From contig CAICTM010000128.1 in NCBI GenBank assembly GCA_903772945.1, positions 46,321 through 110,320 on the forward strand: a DNA stretch of 64,000 bases. The letters are read 5' to 3'. The stretch is from Seminavis robusta (lineage: Eukaryota; Bacillariophyta; Bacillariophyceae; Naviculales; Naviculaceae). Below, piece by piece: positions 21,206-30,833 of this stretch. The translations under genes and the position numbers were made by a program. The notes below the pieces were generated by a model that was given only the letters and a program-made list of their open reading frames with translations, searched no databases and was not told the DNA's origin. Each line of letters opens with the position of its first letter. Position 1 is the first letter of the stretch.

Positions 21206-22338
21206 CTAGAGCTCAGTCTGCAGACCATGTTCACTGTATTCTTGGAGCATGGACATGAGCTTCGGTGCACCGACATAGAGAATGGCGGCAAGGGGGAACA
21301 CAAACTCGGCGGCATTGCCAATGCCACTGGTAAACGAGAGACCACCTGCATCATTTGACATCGACAGTTGCTTGGATGCAGATGATTCGGTTGCCATAAA
21401 AAGAGGCCTGTAGTACTCACATTGCCTGGCACAAGTGACAACCGCGGCAATCAAGGCAAGCCTTGAAATGAGATCTTGGTTGGCATCTGAGATGAACATT
21501 TCGAGAAATGGGTTGATAAGTAGAGGGCAGACAATCATGCTAAAGAACACCTGAACAACTCCCAAGACCACTGGAGATGTGTATTTGCGGATTTTGGATG
21601 TGGGCAAGCTCATGACGGCAAAGGCCACGACAGCCAGGTGGGGCTCCATGATCATTCGGATGAAGACCATAACGTATCCCAGGAACAGACTCGCCGAGTA
21701 CACTCGATGATAGGTGTAACTTGTGGCCTTGCCTTTTCTCACGAGCGTCATGAGCAAGGGTGCCATTTGAATCCCCAGCAAGGGAGCAAAGTTCATGGTA
21801 GCATCCGGCAACTGGCACGCCTTGGTAGCGGAAAACTGGGCTCGTGTGTACCCAGATTTGACCTCCTGCTCTTGTTCCGGAGTCACTGATTTGGGGTATG
21901 GCATGGCATTTGTGGTTCTCTTTTCTCGACAACCCCACTTCTTGGTAATGATGGATGCGACCTGGATGGTCCCTACCACGATGACAGCGCGAGTGAGTGC
22001 ATGGAGCCACAGATTCTGAGGCCAAAGGTTGTTGAGTGACAAGACTGTCGTGATCACGTGCCGGGTACCGAAGGCAATGGAATGGAGTCGGAATTCAGGC
22101 CAAATCATCGGAGAGTTGAAATTTCTAGTTGACGGTAACGGAAGCAACAGTGACGACCAGGAAAGAGCCGCCGATGTAGCGACCCAGAGAGAGTGGATAT
22201 CCAGAGTGGTTCATCTTTGGGAAAAGCCGTGCCATAGCGAAAGGCAAGGAAGAAGCGGTATATGTAGTTGATCAGGACAAAGAGCCCGAGGATCTTGTGA
22301 AGATGGTAAGGATCATGCTTTGTAATGAGGTTTGCCAT
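21206..22338 (-). CDS. Conserved multi-pass membrane protein, split by one frameshift
   Basis: The preferred start is ATG 22338, giving a soluble start ITKHDPYHLHK followed by the first hydrophobic helix LGLFVLINYIYRFFLAF. The frame breaks at about 22160. The next frame continues smoothly with SSLLLPLP, RNFNSPMIWPEFRLHS, a VITTVL helix and at least five further hydrophobic segments, ending at 21206. One missing nucleotide near 22160 would restore a frame of exactly 378 codons, so this is either a sequencing or assembly error or a very young pseudogene. The HDPYHLHK and FNSPMIWPEFRLHS blocks feel like a conserved algal family, but I do not recognise a function. Catalysis cannot be inferred, although conserved His/Asp and Pro-Glu-Phe-Arg near membrane segments are notable. 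Confidence 0.65.
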
Positions 22339-22557
22339 TTGTTTGTAGAGGAAGCGGAAGTGGGAACAGTCCTTTGTTGTTTGTGAGTTGGTTTTGTCGA
22401 TGAGTTGGTTTTGTGAGTGAGTCAGGTGGTTGGAAGTTGGAAGAAATAACAGAAAGAGGTCTGTGAGTCGAGTTAAGCGAGCCATTCAGTCACTCGGAAT
22501 CTGTGCGGTTTTACCGGACCGTTACCTCGTACACTGCTCAGCTGCAAAGACTTACAG

Positions 22558-22677
22558 GCAGCTTCGATTTTATTGATTCAAACGCACGCCACTCTTTTCA
22601 GTACACTTCTACAGGAGCTCTCGTAGAACTGTAGCAGACATGCCAGCACCCGTTTGAATCAATAAAATCGAAGCTGC
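22558..22677. mobile_element. Small inverted-repeat element (27-bp perfect arms)
   Basis: 22558-22584 and 22651-22677 are exact inverted repeats (arm begins GCAGCTTCGATTTTATTGAT) separated by 66 nt. The loop has its own CTACAG/CTGTAG hairpin. No clear target duplication is visible. It could be a tiny MITE or a structured transcript end; there is no coding capacity. Confidence 0.55.
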
Positions 22678-24014
22678 TCGTAGTTCACACACGTTTGGAG
22701 TAAAGGTTTTAAAAAGTGAGGAGGTTCGACCGCTTTTTGGCTCAACTTCTTTCAACTAGCTAGCTTTTCAACTCCAAAGACTCGACTCCAACACTTCAAG
22801 ACTCCAACCAGCTACTAGCTAGCTAGTACCTGTATCCAACACGCTTTTAGTGCTTTGGACACTGCACGGGAAGGCCAAATGTACAGGAATCTACCCCCAG
22901 TCCCCCAGTGCGAAGCTTAACAACATTTCCAAAGGGCAAAACTTCTTATAGGTCTGCCCAATGCAACAGATTGCTACTAGTGCCCCAAGAGGACAGATTC
23001 CGACGCCTCGTCGCGAGTCGAGAGATCTCTACTAGCTCTACGACTGTACTTACTGGAGTACTCCTAGTAGCTAGCTGGAGCAGTGGTGAGGCACTTGGAA
23101 CGATCAAAGTGCTCTACCCGGGTTCCTTGATATCTTGTCTGAGCAAAGTTGCTTCTATGATCTAATGATCTTTGGCATTTGGCAGCTCCTGGGCTGCAAG
23201 GACGAAGTCCCGAAACCCAAATAATAATGAAATAATGCAGAATGGATAATAGTCTATTAGTTTGACGAGCTTTCTTGAAGCGCTGAGACTGCGCTGAGTG
23301 GTACTGTGCAGTATTTAGAGCACAGTTTCCGGAACCCTAAATAAGCGTTCTCTCCATGCTGTAAGAATCTCCATTCTGAGTCGATTCACTGAGACCAACC
23401 AAGGAAAGGAGAAGGAAACAAGGAAACCAAGAATCTAATTAGATCTACTCGATGCATACGGTACTGAGAGACTGAGAGTGGTGCAAGAAAAAAGAAAACA
23501 CGAAAAACGACAGTCGACAGACACCAGTTTGCCCTGCCTTGTTGAAGTTGGAAACAACATTTACATTTAGACGAGTTTGACTGGATCGAGAAACACGAAA
23601 ACTGCTTTTCTTAGGCTTTCTGAAGGTGGTACAAGGTACAAGGATTTCATTGATGCGGATGGGGTGTGGTCTGATACGACGGTACGACAGTTTGCTACAT
23701 AGCAGAATACACGCAAAACGCCCCGATGTGTTACAGTAGAAGTACGGTTTGGGAGATCTCGCTACAAGGTACCGGTACCGAGGGAGCAACCATCAGCGAT
23801 GCGAGACTAGTCCTCGAACTTGCACGCTTATTGCCAACAAAGAAATAAAGAAGTTGGCAAGGTGATAATAGGTTTGGTCGAATGGTTACCTTTAAAATTA
23901 AAAAGATGATGTATCTGCGCGGTAGTCTATTTTGCCTGTGCAAAGAGTATTGCCAAAGACCGGGAAATTTGCAGCAGTTTTGCCTTCTCAGCCAGGAAGG
24001 ACTTTATTATAGGA

Positions 24015-24175
24015 TCCGTGCAACCGAGCGGTACCGGTAGACCTGTGCTAGCTAATAAGGGACTGCGGAGACCTCAATCTTTGGAGCAGCCCCCGAGCAA
24101 AGTTCCATGTAACCGAGCGGTATCCATGTGCTAACTAAGAGACCTTCTGTCTTTGGAGCGGCCAGCGCCCGAGCC
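24015..24175. repeat. Diverged direct duplication
   Basis: Two adjacent units share AACCGAGCGGTA, then TGTGCTA, then GAGACCT, then TCTTTGGAGC and CCCGAG, in the same order about 90 bp apart. Confidence 0.6.
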
Positions 24176-25283
24176 ACAGCACGAGGCAAGGACTTTTCTC
24201 AGGGGCTACTTTTTATTTTAAAGTCGTACAAACCTTGTGGTTTGATCACCTCGCCAACACCGCATAAGGTCCCGCAGGAGTACTACGGTACAGTTGACTC
24301 GCTCTATTATTTATGGGGGGGGATTGCGGATTTCGATAAATATATTAGAGAGAATAAATATAAGGCTTTCAAGGGCCGGTTCCACTAGTAAAGTACGAAT
24401 GGATAGAGCCGTCGCGTTTACGTTTGCCTGCCCTAGCGCCCTAGCCACATTCAATGCCCTAGCAAACCTGTCAAGATGCACAGTGGCTGCCTGGTTGATA
24501 CCCAAAGCAGAGCACTTTCGGACAGCTTATTGAGTGCTTCTTCAGCCTCTGTTCTTTTTCCCAGTAGCATTCGTTGAACCTGCTTTTGGTCCCCTCTTTC
24601 CGCCTTTCTTCGTTCCTTTCTTCGTTACGTTGAATCGGCGCCGTTTATCGGCGTTGTTGTGTTTATGGCGCCGTTCATGTTGTGTCTATGTCAGATTGGA
24701 GGGTTTGGTATGGTTTGGGTGAAATTGTTTGGCAGCTCAGGAGAATTGTTTTTGTCTCCTCGAAACCATCCTTCGAAAACTGCACGTAAACAACCAGCGC
24801 TTGGGCTGGCCCAGACAAGACAGCCACGGGCAGAGGTGCGAGGAATCCCACCTCCATTGGATCGATATTGGCATTTTACATGCTGTCTCGGTCAAATTGA
24901 AACGGTTGGAATGGATTGGACGACGTTGTCGGGCTGCTCGAAAGATTTGTTGCTGCTCGAAAGATTCATTCACGGATACCCGGGACTGAGGGGGGACCTC
25001 GAGATTTAATAAATATTACAGCGAGGATAAATATAATATTATAAATATTAGCGCGAGTAGACTGTAATAGTTTGCAGTCCAATGTGGGAATCGAATCCAT
25101 AAGTAATGTGGTAAAACGTTTGGGTCAATGGTTATCGTGAGAATCGTGACTCGACTCAAGGAGATGGACGGCTATCCCCTGGTAGCTGTGGACTTGGCAG
25201 CGCAAACATCTAAGCACACGAACCCTGCTTTGGCACAGCAACAAAAAAACGGGAGCCACCAAAAATGTTGGAATGGCCGGAGC

Positions 25284-25376
25284 TGAGCAAAAACGAAGCA
25301 CAGCCCACAATCCAAACTATCAAGCGGAGCAAAAACGAAGCACAACCCACAATCCTACTATCCAAAACTATCAAGC
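25284..25376. repeat. Direct repeat pair, third copy at 26728-26776
   Basis: The unit contains ACGAAGCACAACCCACAATC followed by CCAAAACTAT. Two copies sit in tandem here and a close third copy lies about 1.4 kb downstream, 120 bp before the start of the esterase-ABCG gene. Confidence 0.7.
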
Positions 25377-26077
25377 TCCTCATCGATAGTCTTAACACGA
25401 GATCCATGAGTGGACCCTTAGATTTTGCTCTAGAATTGGTGGAAAGTCACCAAACCAAGCCATTAAAATAGGTAGGGGTAACCCATTGGAGACTATATAT
25501 CAATTCTATTACATGTATGGTGGGCCCCCACAATGTTGGTTCACATGAAAACCTCAAGTGCCGTCCCTGGGAGCCGCTCGGGGCGCCATGGTCGAGGTTT
25601 TTTGTTGTTGGTTGGAGGCAATTCAAATTGGACGATGCAACTTTGCAATAATATGGTAAACGACACTTATGCATAGACCAATGCATACAGTATGACGATG
25701 CACTTCCACCTCGTAGCGATCATCACTCAATGTTGGTATCATTCGTAGACTGTAATACCCTCGACAAAGGCCTTCAAAATTGCTGAACCAGAAACCAGAA
25801 GCAGGTCATATTTCCTCGACGCAATAGACTGCTGTTGATTCTTTCGTTTGTAAATTGTAGTAGCCAACTCTTTGTTGTTGTCGGCTTAGTGGCTTCGGTC
25901 GTCAAAATTCGCTGCGGCAGCTGCTCCGGTGGCTGCTCCGGTAGAGAATACAAATACAGCGCAAATACTGCGCTTTTCCCGTCGCTCCGATAAGCTTCCG
26001 CTCTTCTTTGTTGCTCAGAGGACACCTTTCCGTAGCCGTAGCTTCGTTGCAGTTGATCTTCCACAATGGACTTGGTA

Positions 26078-26290
26078 TTAGCGGTAGCGGTAGCGGTAGC
26101 CGTTGTTGTTGTTGTTGTTGTTGTCACAGTGGTAGCGGTAGCGGTAGCGGTAGCGTTTTGTTGTCTGCCGACACAATAGACTGTAGTGGTAGCGGAAGCC
26201 ACTGTTGCCAATCCTCTTCTTGTTGCGGTAGCGGTAGCTTGTTGTTGTCGTACAGCGGTAGCTTGTTGTTGTCGTACTTCGTTCGTTCGT
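26078..26290. repeat. GGTAGC / GTTGTT simple repeats
   Basis: Clusters of GGTAGC hexamers alternate with TTG trimers. They give low-complexity Gly-Ser or Ala-Thr frames on the two strands, with no evidence of coding. Confidence 0.75.
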
Positions 26291-26898
26291 TCGCTTGTTG
26301 AAAGCTGCCTTTCCTCAGAAAATCCCATATCTGGAACTTTCTCTGTTACGTTCGACGCCTTGCACTCTTCGAGGCCTTGGAGGCCTTGTTATCGGTACCG
26401 TACTATCGTTGCTCTTGTCGTCGAGGAAGATAACAACAACGAAATGGTAGCGAAATGGTAGCGAAATGGGCTGCCGCCGACCGAAGCTGTGGGTGGTGGC
26501 AATGGACAATGGACACAACCTCCTCTCGCCGATGGGCTCCAGCATGATCCATACAACCTTTGAGCACCATACCAAGTGCTCTAGGTTCGTTTTAGAGGTG
26601 TTAGAAGCGATGGGAACGGCTTATTTGGTTACCCCTACCATTGTCGCTGTGCCGAAAGTGCGCTTTTCCGCCAAAATAGCGAAAATATTTAAGGGTAGAG
26701 TTATGGATCTCGTGTTAACTCGCAGAGCCGCAGAGGAACGAAACACAACCCACAATCCTACCATCCAAAACTATTGATAGCAAAATCCAAAAATTTCGAC
26801 TAACAATACAAAGTTCAGAAATACAAGCACCCACACCATTCTATTGCATCCAAGCATTCCGTGCCATTCTCTATACTAGCTCAATAAATAAAGGAAAC

Positions 26899-29800
26899 AT
26901 GAAAGCAACAACAAATATGCTACACGTGAGAGCCCTCATGCTATCTTCAGTCCTCTTGGCCCTTGCGGAGGCATCATTGGTCTTTCAAGCCTTTGAACCA
27001 TTTGTCCCTTGTGCTGATGGAAGCCCTGCTGGGATTTTCTCAAACGTTCATGAAGGCCACACCAACTCCCAACAGCTTGATCAAACGAAGCACATCATTG
27101 TCTTTGAAGGGGGAGGTGCATGTACAGATCCTGAAGATTGCCTGGAGGAGGCCATCACAGAGCCCTACAAGTTCTCCAGTACACTGCTCCCTCGAACAAT
27201 AGAAGGCGCAACTATTCTCTCAGAGGACCCTGAAGAACAGAACCCTTTCCAAAGCTATGCAAAGTGGTTCGTCCCCTATTGCACCCAAGATTTGTTTCTA
27301 GGAGACTTGCAGAAGGGGATGGTTGGAGAGTTCACTCATGGTGGATCAGACATCTTCCGCAGTGCAATAGCCCACTGGAAGAGAAGCGTGACTGGTCAAC
27401 ATCATGGTAGTGTAAGCCAACTGGTAGTGCTTGGAATCAGTGCTGGTTCCATTGGGCTCATGAATCATGTAGGAGATGTCCAAGAAGCAGCCCAGTCAGT
27501 TGGTGTTGGCAAGTTGCAATACATTTTTGATGCCCCCTCTATCAGTGATCGATGGCATGAAAAGAACTTCTCCCGTACAATGGAAACATATGTGAACTTG
27601 ACTGAACATCCCCTGTGTGACGTGTCAAACAAGTACTCACGCCACTACAAGTCAACAATCACCGACTTGCCTTGTTGCCTCTCATCTCATTGCATGTTTC
27701 GTCATGACAAGAACATTCGATCCATCGGTTCACCCAAGACAAACAAGGGATCTGTGATGACAGAGGAGGTCCTGCTGTTGGATGGCGACTATGACCCCTT
27801 GGCACTTGCTGCCTCCAGTGAAAAGAGCACTTCTGACCAAAAGAGATTCATTGATGTCATGAGCAATGTCTGGGAAGGAGCTGAGACAGCTGGTTCAAGA
27901 GGCACCCGTGCCCTCGAAACATCTCTTTGGCTCCCTGACTCTCAAGATGAATCACTGGGACCAAAAGGTTCGTGGTACATTTCATCTTGTGTTGCTCATG
28001 GATTCTTTATCCCATCGGTGCAAATCCAGCACAGGCCATGCTTGCATGGGGACTTCAGCGACAGGGACTTTGTAATTCGGTGTCGCAGTGATGGTGCAGG
28101 AATCCAGTCTACTATTGGGCAAGTGGATCTTCAAGTTACTCTGTGGCAGACAACGGATACCTGGAACTTGGCAAAAGTGCAAGGAAACTCAATTCGCAAC
28201 ATTGTATCTGACTTTGTTTCCCAGCACAATGATGGTCAACCTAGACCAGAGAGCAGTGACCAAAGCTTGCTCGTGTTTGCAGATGAATGCAAGGGTCCAA
28301 ACTGTGCCTCCATTGTGGGGCATCCTAATGAGTGCCAAGCACTCTTTGAGCTTGAAGAATCCTTTAATCCAGTTCCATTGGACTTGCAGATTGGCTGGTA
28401 TATTCTCATTGCGCTGATCATTGCCACGGCAGCTGCACGACTGCCACTGCCAGCAATGTGTACAACAAGTGCCTCAAAGGGAACCAAGGAGGTGAAGGAA
28501 ACAAACCAAGAAGAGTATCAAGCAGAGATGGAGGAGGGAAGATCTGAGTGCCATGCGGCCCAGAAAATTATTCCTGTTCGCACCAATATTTGCTCTGTGA
28601 AGAACCTGTCTGTAGTGACTGCGGAAAAGGGATTCAAAGTTCTCCAGGACGTCCACCTACAGATCAACTCAAGTTCTGTCATTGGGTTACTTGGTAGATC
28701 AGGATCAGGAAAGTCCACACTCCTGTCTGCTTTGAGTCGACAGAAACTTCGCAGTCTGCGGGTTTCAGGGGGGCAAATTGAAATGCAATGCCCTGATGGT
28801 GATGTTGCCTTTCTGCGCCAATCAGATTCTGTCCAGATGGAGAACATGACTGCCTCAACATTCCTGGAAACCACTGCTTCCATCTATGGGGCAGACAGCA
28901 ATCGGGTACATGACTGTGTGGAAATGGTAAAGAGCAGAGTGGAGCCATCAGGCCTGAATCCATTTACTGATACCACAATTAAGAACCTTAGTGGTGGCCA
29001 GAGGAGGATTCTTGCCATTGCCACCACTCTACTTTTGACACCGCAATTGGTTCTTCTTGATGAACCCCTTAGTGGTCTGGACGATGCCTCTTCTCTTCAG
29101 GTTATGGAGTTTGTGCAGTTCCTTTCGAATAAGTACAGTTGTGCTGTCATCCTTTCTCTGCACAACCCATCAGAGGAAGTTCTGCAATACCTTGACAGAG
29201 TCGTTGTGATGGACAATGGTTTTGTCAGGATGCAGAGAGACTGTGCTGCTAACAAATCCTTTGCAGCAGACTTTCGTCGTGAGCTGGGCTCCATAATGGC
29301 AGGGTTTCTGGGACATTCCAGTGGAAGCAATGCTTCTGAAAACAATGTAAAATTTGCAAGCATGACAGGGAAAGACTCAGTGGTTGAAAGGTCGGGGCCA
29401 AAGTCCATCGATCCAGAAGTCACCATTTATTTTTACACGAAAGATGAGACAGAGAGAGAACAAGATAGTTCAGAGGCCTGGAAGGAGAACCCTGTTCCAC
29501 GCTCCTCAGCAACACCAACTCCAGTATCATCTGAAGAGGAAGGAACAAACAAGAAGCCAAAGGCAAGTTGCTGGCGACATTTCCTTGCCTTTTTCAGCAA
29601 GACAGCATTCCTATGCTGGCGTCTCCATGCGAACTATGGGTCGGACCCTGTAGACCTACTGACGCTCCCAATCATTCTGATGCTCTTTGCCATGGTGTTG
29701 CGTTTTGATGGTGGGTCACCCATTCAAGAGGTCTTGGTAGCAACATTCTTCATTGGGATTCCTGTTAACCTGTTCCGACACAAGATCCACCTCTCTTGCA

Positions 29801-30591
29801 AGATGTGGTCAGCTCATCAGGTGGAAATGGATGATCAAAGAATTTCTTTGCTTTCCTACCAGCTTGCCACCCAAACATTTTCATTTGCAACACCACTCTT
29901 TTCTCTTATTGTGGCCCATATTCTTGGCTATGCTGTCCTTGGCTGGTCCTTTCAGTCACTTGCTGTGCAAATACTCTTCTCGGCAGCTCATCTCTTGGTG
30001 GCTTTGCAGCTTGGCCGGACTATCTGTGTGTTCTTCCGTGGAGACTACCGCAAGTTCAGCAAGTTCTACTCTGTGTTTATTTTTCTCTGCTTTCTGTTTG
30101 GTGGTCTGTTGGTTCCATCCAGGCAGCTTCCACCATGGCTCTCTTGGATGTATGTGTTTTCCTTCACATTCTGGGCCATTTCAGGAGGAGCACTCAACAT
30201 TCTTCAGTACCATGGCTCAGAAGAGTACTGTGTTGATGCTCTGTCCTGCATTGCCACGGATGGATCATTCATTGCTCGGTACACAGGATTTGCTCCTGTC
30301 TCAACGGAGCACCTGGCTTTGCTGGTATTGACAATATGGTTTGTGGCTCTGGCTGTTGTGGAATATCTACTCTTGTGCCATCGCTGCAGTGCCTCTGCCA
30401 GTTCTGTGACCAGTGAAGGAACCAACACAAAGACAGTTTCTTCAAGGATCAAGTCAAATTTGAAGACAGAGACTACGGCTTCTTTGTCTCGACAAGAGGA
30501 AAGCACATCAAAGCGGCCTGGAGTGAAGCGATCTGCTTCAACCGCTCACTCCATGATGACGTCTGACTCTTCGACTGTCAGCCTGCAATGA
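26899..30591 (+). CDS. Pectin-acetylesterase/Notum-like domain fused to ABCG-type transporter (copy 1)
   Basis: A single open frame of 1230 residues. A signal peptide (residues about 8-27) is followed by an alpha/beta-hydrolase of the pectinacetylesterase/Notum family: FEGGGAC at 69-75, the nucleophile elbow GISAG with Ser181, FDAPSIS, a candidate acid Asp299 in GDYDP, and His367 in SSCVAHGFF. A hydrophobic helix (about 496-514) then crosses the membrane. The cytosolic half is an ABC ATPase: Walker A GRSGSGKST from 599, signature LSGGQ from 697, Walker B LVLLDEP from about 717, H-loop LSLHN near 752. After a Ser/Glu linker comes an ABC2-type membrane domain of about six helices, the ABCG order. 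The predicted protein carries an outward-facing carboxylesterase and a half-transporter in one chain. Substrate unknown; O-acyl polysaccharide or lipid is inference. The Ser/Thr-rich C-tail is cytosolic. Confidence 0.9.
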   Translation: MKATTNMLHVRALMLSSVLLALAEASLVFQAFEPFVPCADGSPAGIFSNVHEGHTNSQQLDQTKHIIVFEGGGACTDPEDCLEEAITEPYKFSSTLLPRTIEGATILSEDPEEQNPFQSYAKWFVPYCTQDLFLGDLQKGMVGEFTHGGSDIFRSAIAHWKRSVTGQHHGSVSQLVVLGISAGSIGLMNHVGDVQEAAQSVGVGKLQYIFDAPSISDRWHEKNFSRTMETYVNLTEHPLCDVSNKYSRHYKSTITDLPCCLSSHCMFRHDKNIRSIGSPKTNKGSVMTEEVLLLDGDYDPLALAASSEKSTSDQKRFIDVMSNVWEGAETAGSRGTRALETSLWLPDSQDESLGPKGSWYISSCVAHGFFIPSVQIQHRPCLHGDFSDRDFVIRCRSDGAGIQSTIGQVDLQVTLWQTTDTWNLAKVQGNSIRNIVSDFVSQHNDGQPRPESSDQSLLVFADECKGPNCASIVGHPNECQALFELEESFNPVPLDLQIGWYILIALIIATAAARLPLPAMCTTSASKGTKEVKETNQEEYQAEMEEGRSECHAAQKIIPVRTNICSVKNLSVVTAEKGFKVLQDVHLQINSSSVIGLLGRSGSGKSTLLSALSRQKLRSLRVSGGQIEMQCPDGDVAFLRQSDSVQMENMTASTFLETTASIYGADSNRVHDCVEMVKSRVEPSGLNPFTDTTIKNLSGGQRRILAIATTLLLTPQLVLLDEPLSGLDDASSLQVMEFVQFLSNKYSCAVILSLHNPSEEVLQYLDRVVVMDNGFVRMQRDCAANKSFAADFRRELGSIMAGFLGHSSGSNASENNVKFASMTGKDSVVERSGPKSIDPEVTIYFYTKDETEREQDSSEAWKENPVPRSSATPTPVSSEEEGTNKKPKASCWRHFLAFFSKTAFLCWRLHANYGSDPVDLLTLPIILMLFAMVLRFDGGSPIQEVLVATFFIGIPVNLFRHKIHLSCKMWSAHQVEMDDQRISLLSYQLATQTFSFATPLFSLIVAHILGYAVLGWSFQSLAVQILFSAAHLLVALQLGRTICVFFRGDYRKFSKFYSVFIFLCFLFGGLLVPSRQLPPWLSWMYVFSFTFWAISGGALNILQYHGSEEYCVDALSCIATDGSFIARYTGFAPVSTEHLALLVLTIWFVALAVVEYLLLCHRCSASASSVTSEGTNTKTVSSRIKSNLKTETTASLSRQEESTSKRPGVKRSASTAHSMMTSDSSTVSLQ

Positions 30592-30833
30592 CTGCTCTAG
30601 TAGTTGCAACGGTATCCTTTCAAGACAAATTGATGGCTAAGAAGAATACCCCACAAAGATTCTCCCATTCCTACTGCATCCAACATCATCTCATCAACAT
30701 CTGTGCCTCCAACTGAAAAGAAGAATCTTGAATAGAACTAAACGTTACATTGAAAAAAAGCCTTCAATATCACACTTGACTTTCTCTCTACTATACACAA
30801 GGCTTAATATAGCGACTCTTCCGAAGCCAGAAA
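30592..30833. other. 3' flank of esterase-ABCG copy 1
   Basis: This non-coding stretch matches the 3' flank of copy 2 (complement of about 61375-61470), sharing TGATGGCTAAGAAGAA, TCTCCCATTCCT and GTTACATTGAAA in order. Copy 1 has about 25 extra bases including CATCATCTCATC. The duplicated segment therefore extends past the stop codon. Confidence 0.7.

Larger units (their letters stand above)
22339..26898. other. Gene-poor, repeat-bearing interval
   Basis: No gene supported over 4.5 kb. It holds a 120-bp inverted-repeat element at 22558-22677, a diverged direct duplication at about 24015-24175, two copies of a 45-bp motif at about 25284-25376 with a third at 26728-26776, a GGTAGC hexanucleotide-rich stretch at about 26078-26290, and many CTAGCTAG words. 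A minus-strand frame at 25774-26328 is low-complexity Ala/Thr and treated as non-coding. Confidence 0.5.

Noticed and set aside
25085-25150. GGAATCGAATCC, reminiscent of a tRNA T-loop
   Set aside because: No matching acceptor stem or anticodon arm at the right spacing on either strand.
25057-25757. 13-bp direct repeat GTAGACTGTAATA at both ends of a 690-bp segment, possible target duplication
   Set aside because: No terminal inverted repeat, LTR boundary or coding content inside; could be a chance or old duplication.
25774-26328. Ala/Thr/Gln-rich 184-codon minus-strand frame
   Set aside because: Composition is explained by GGTAGC and TTG simple repeats; no domain, signal or neighbour support.
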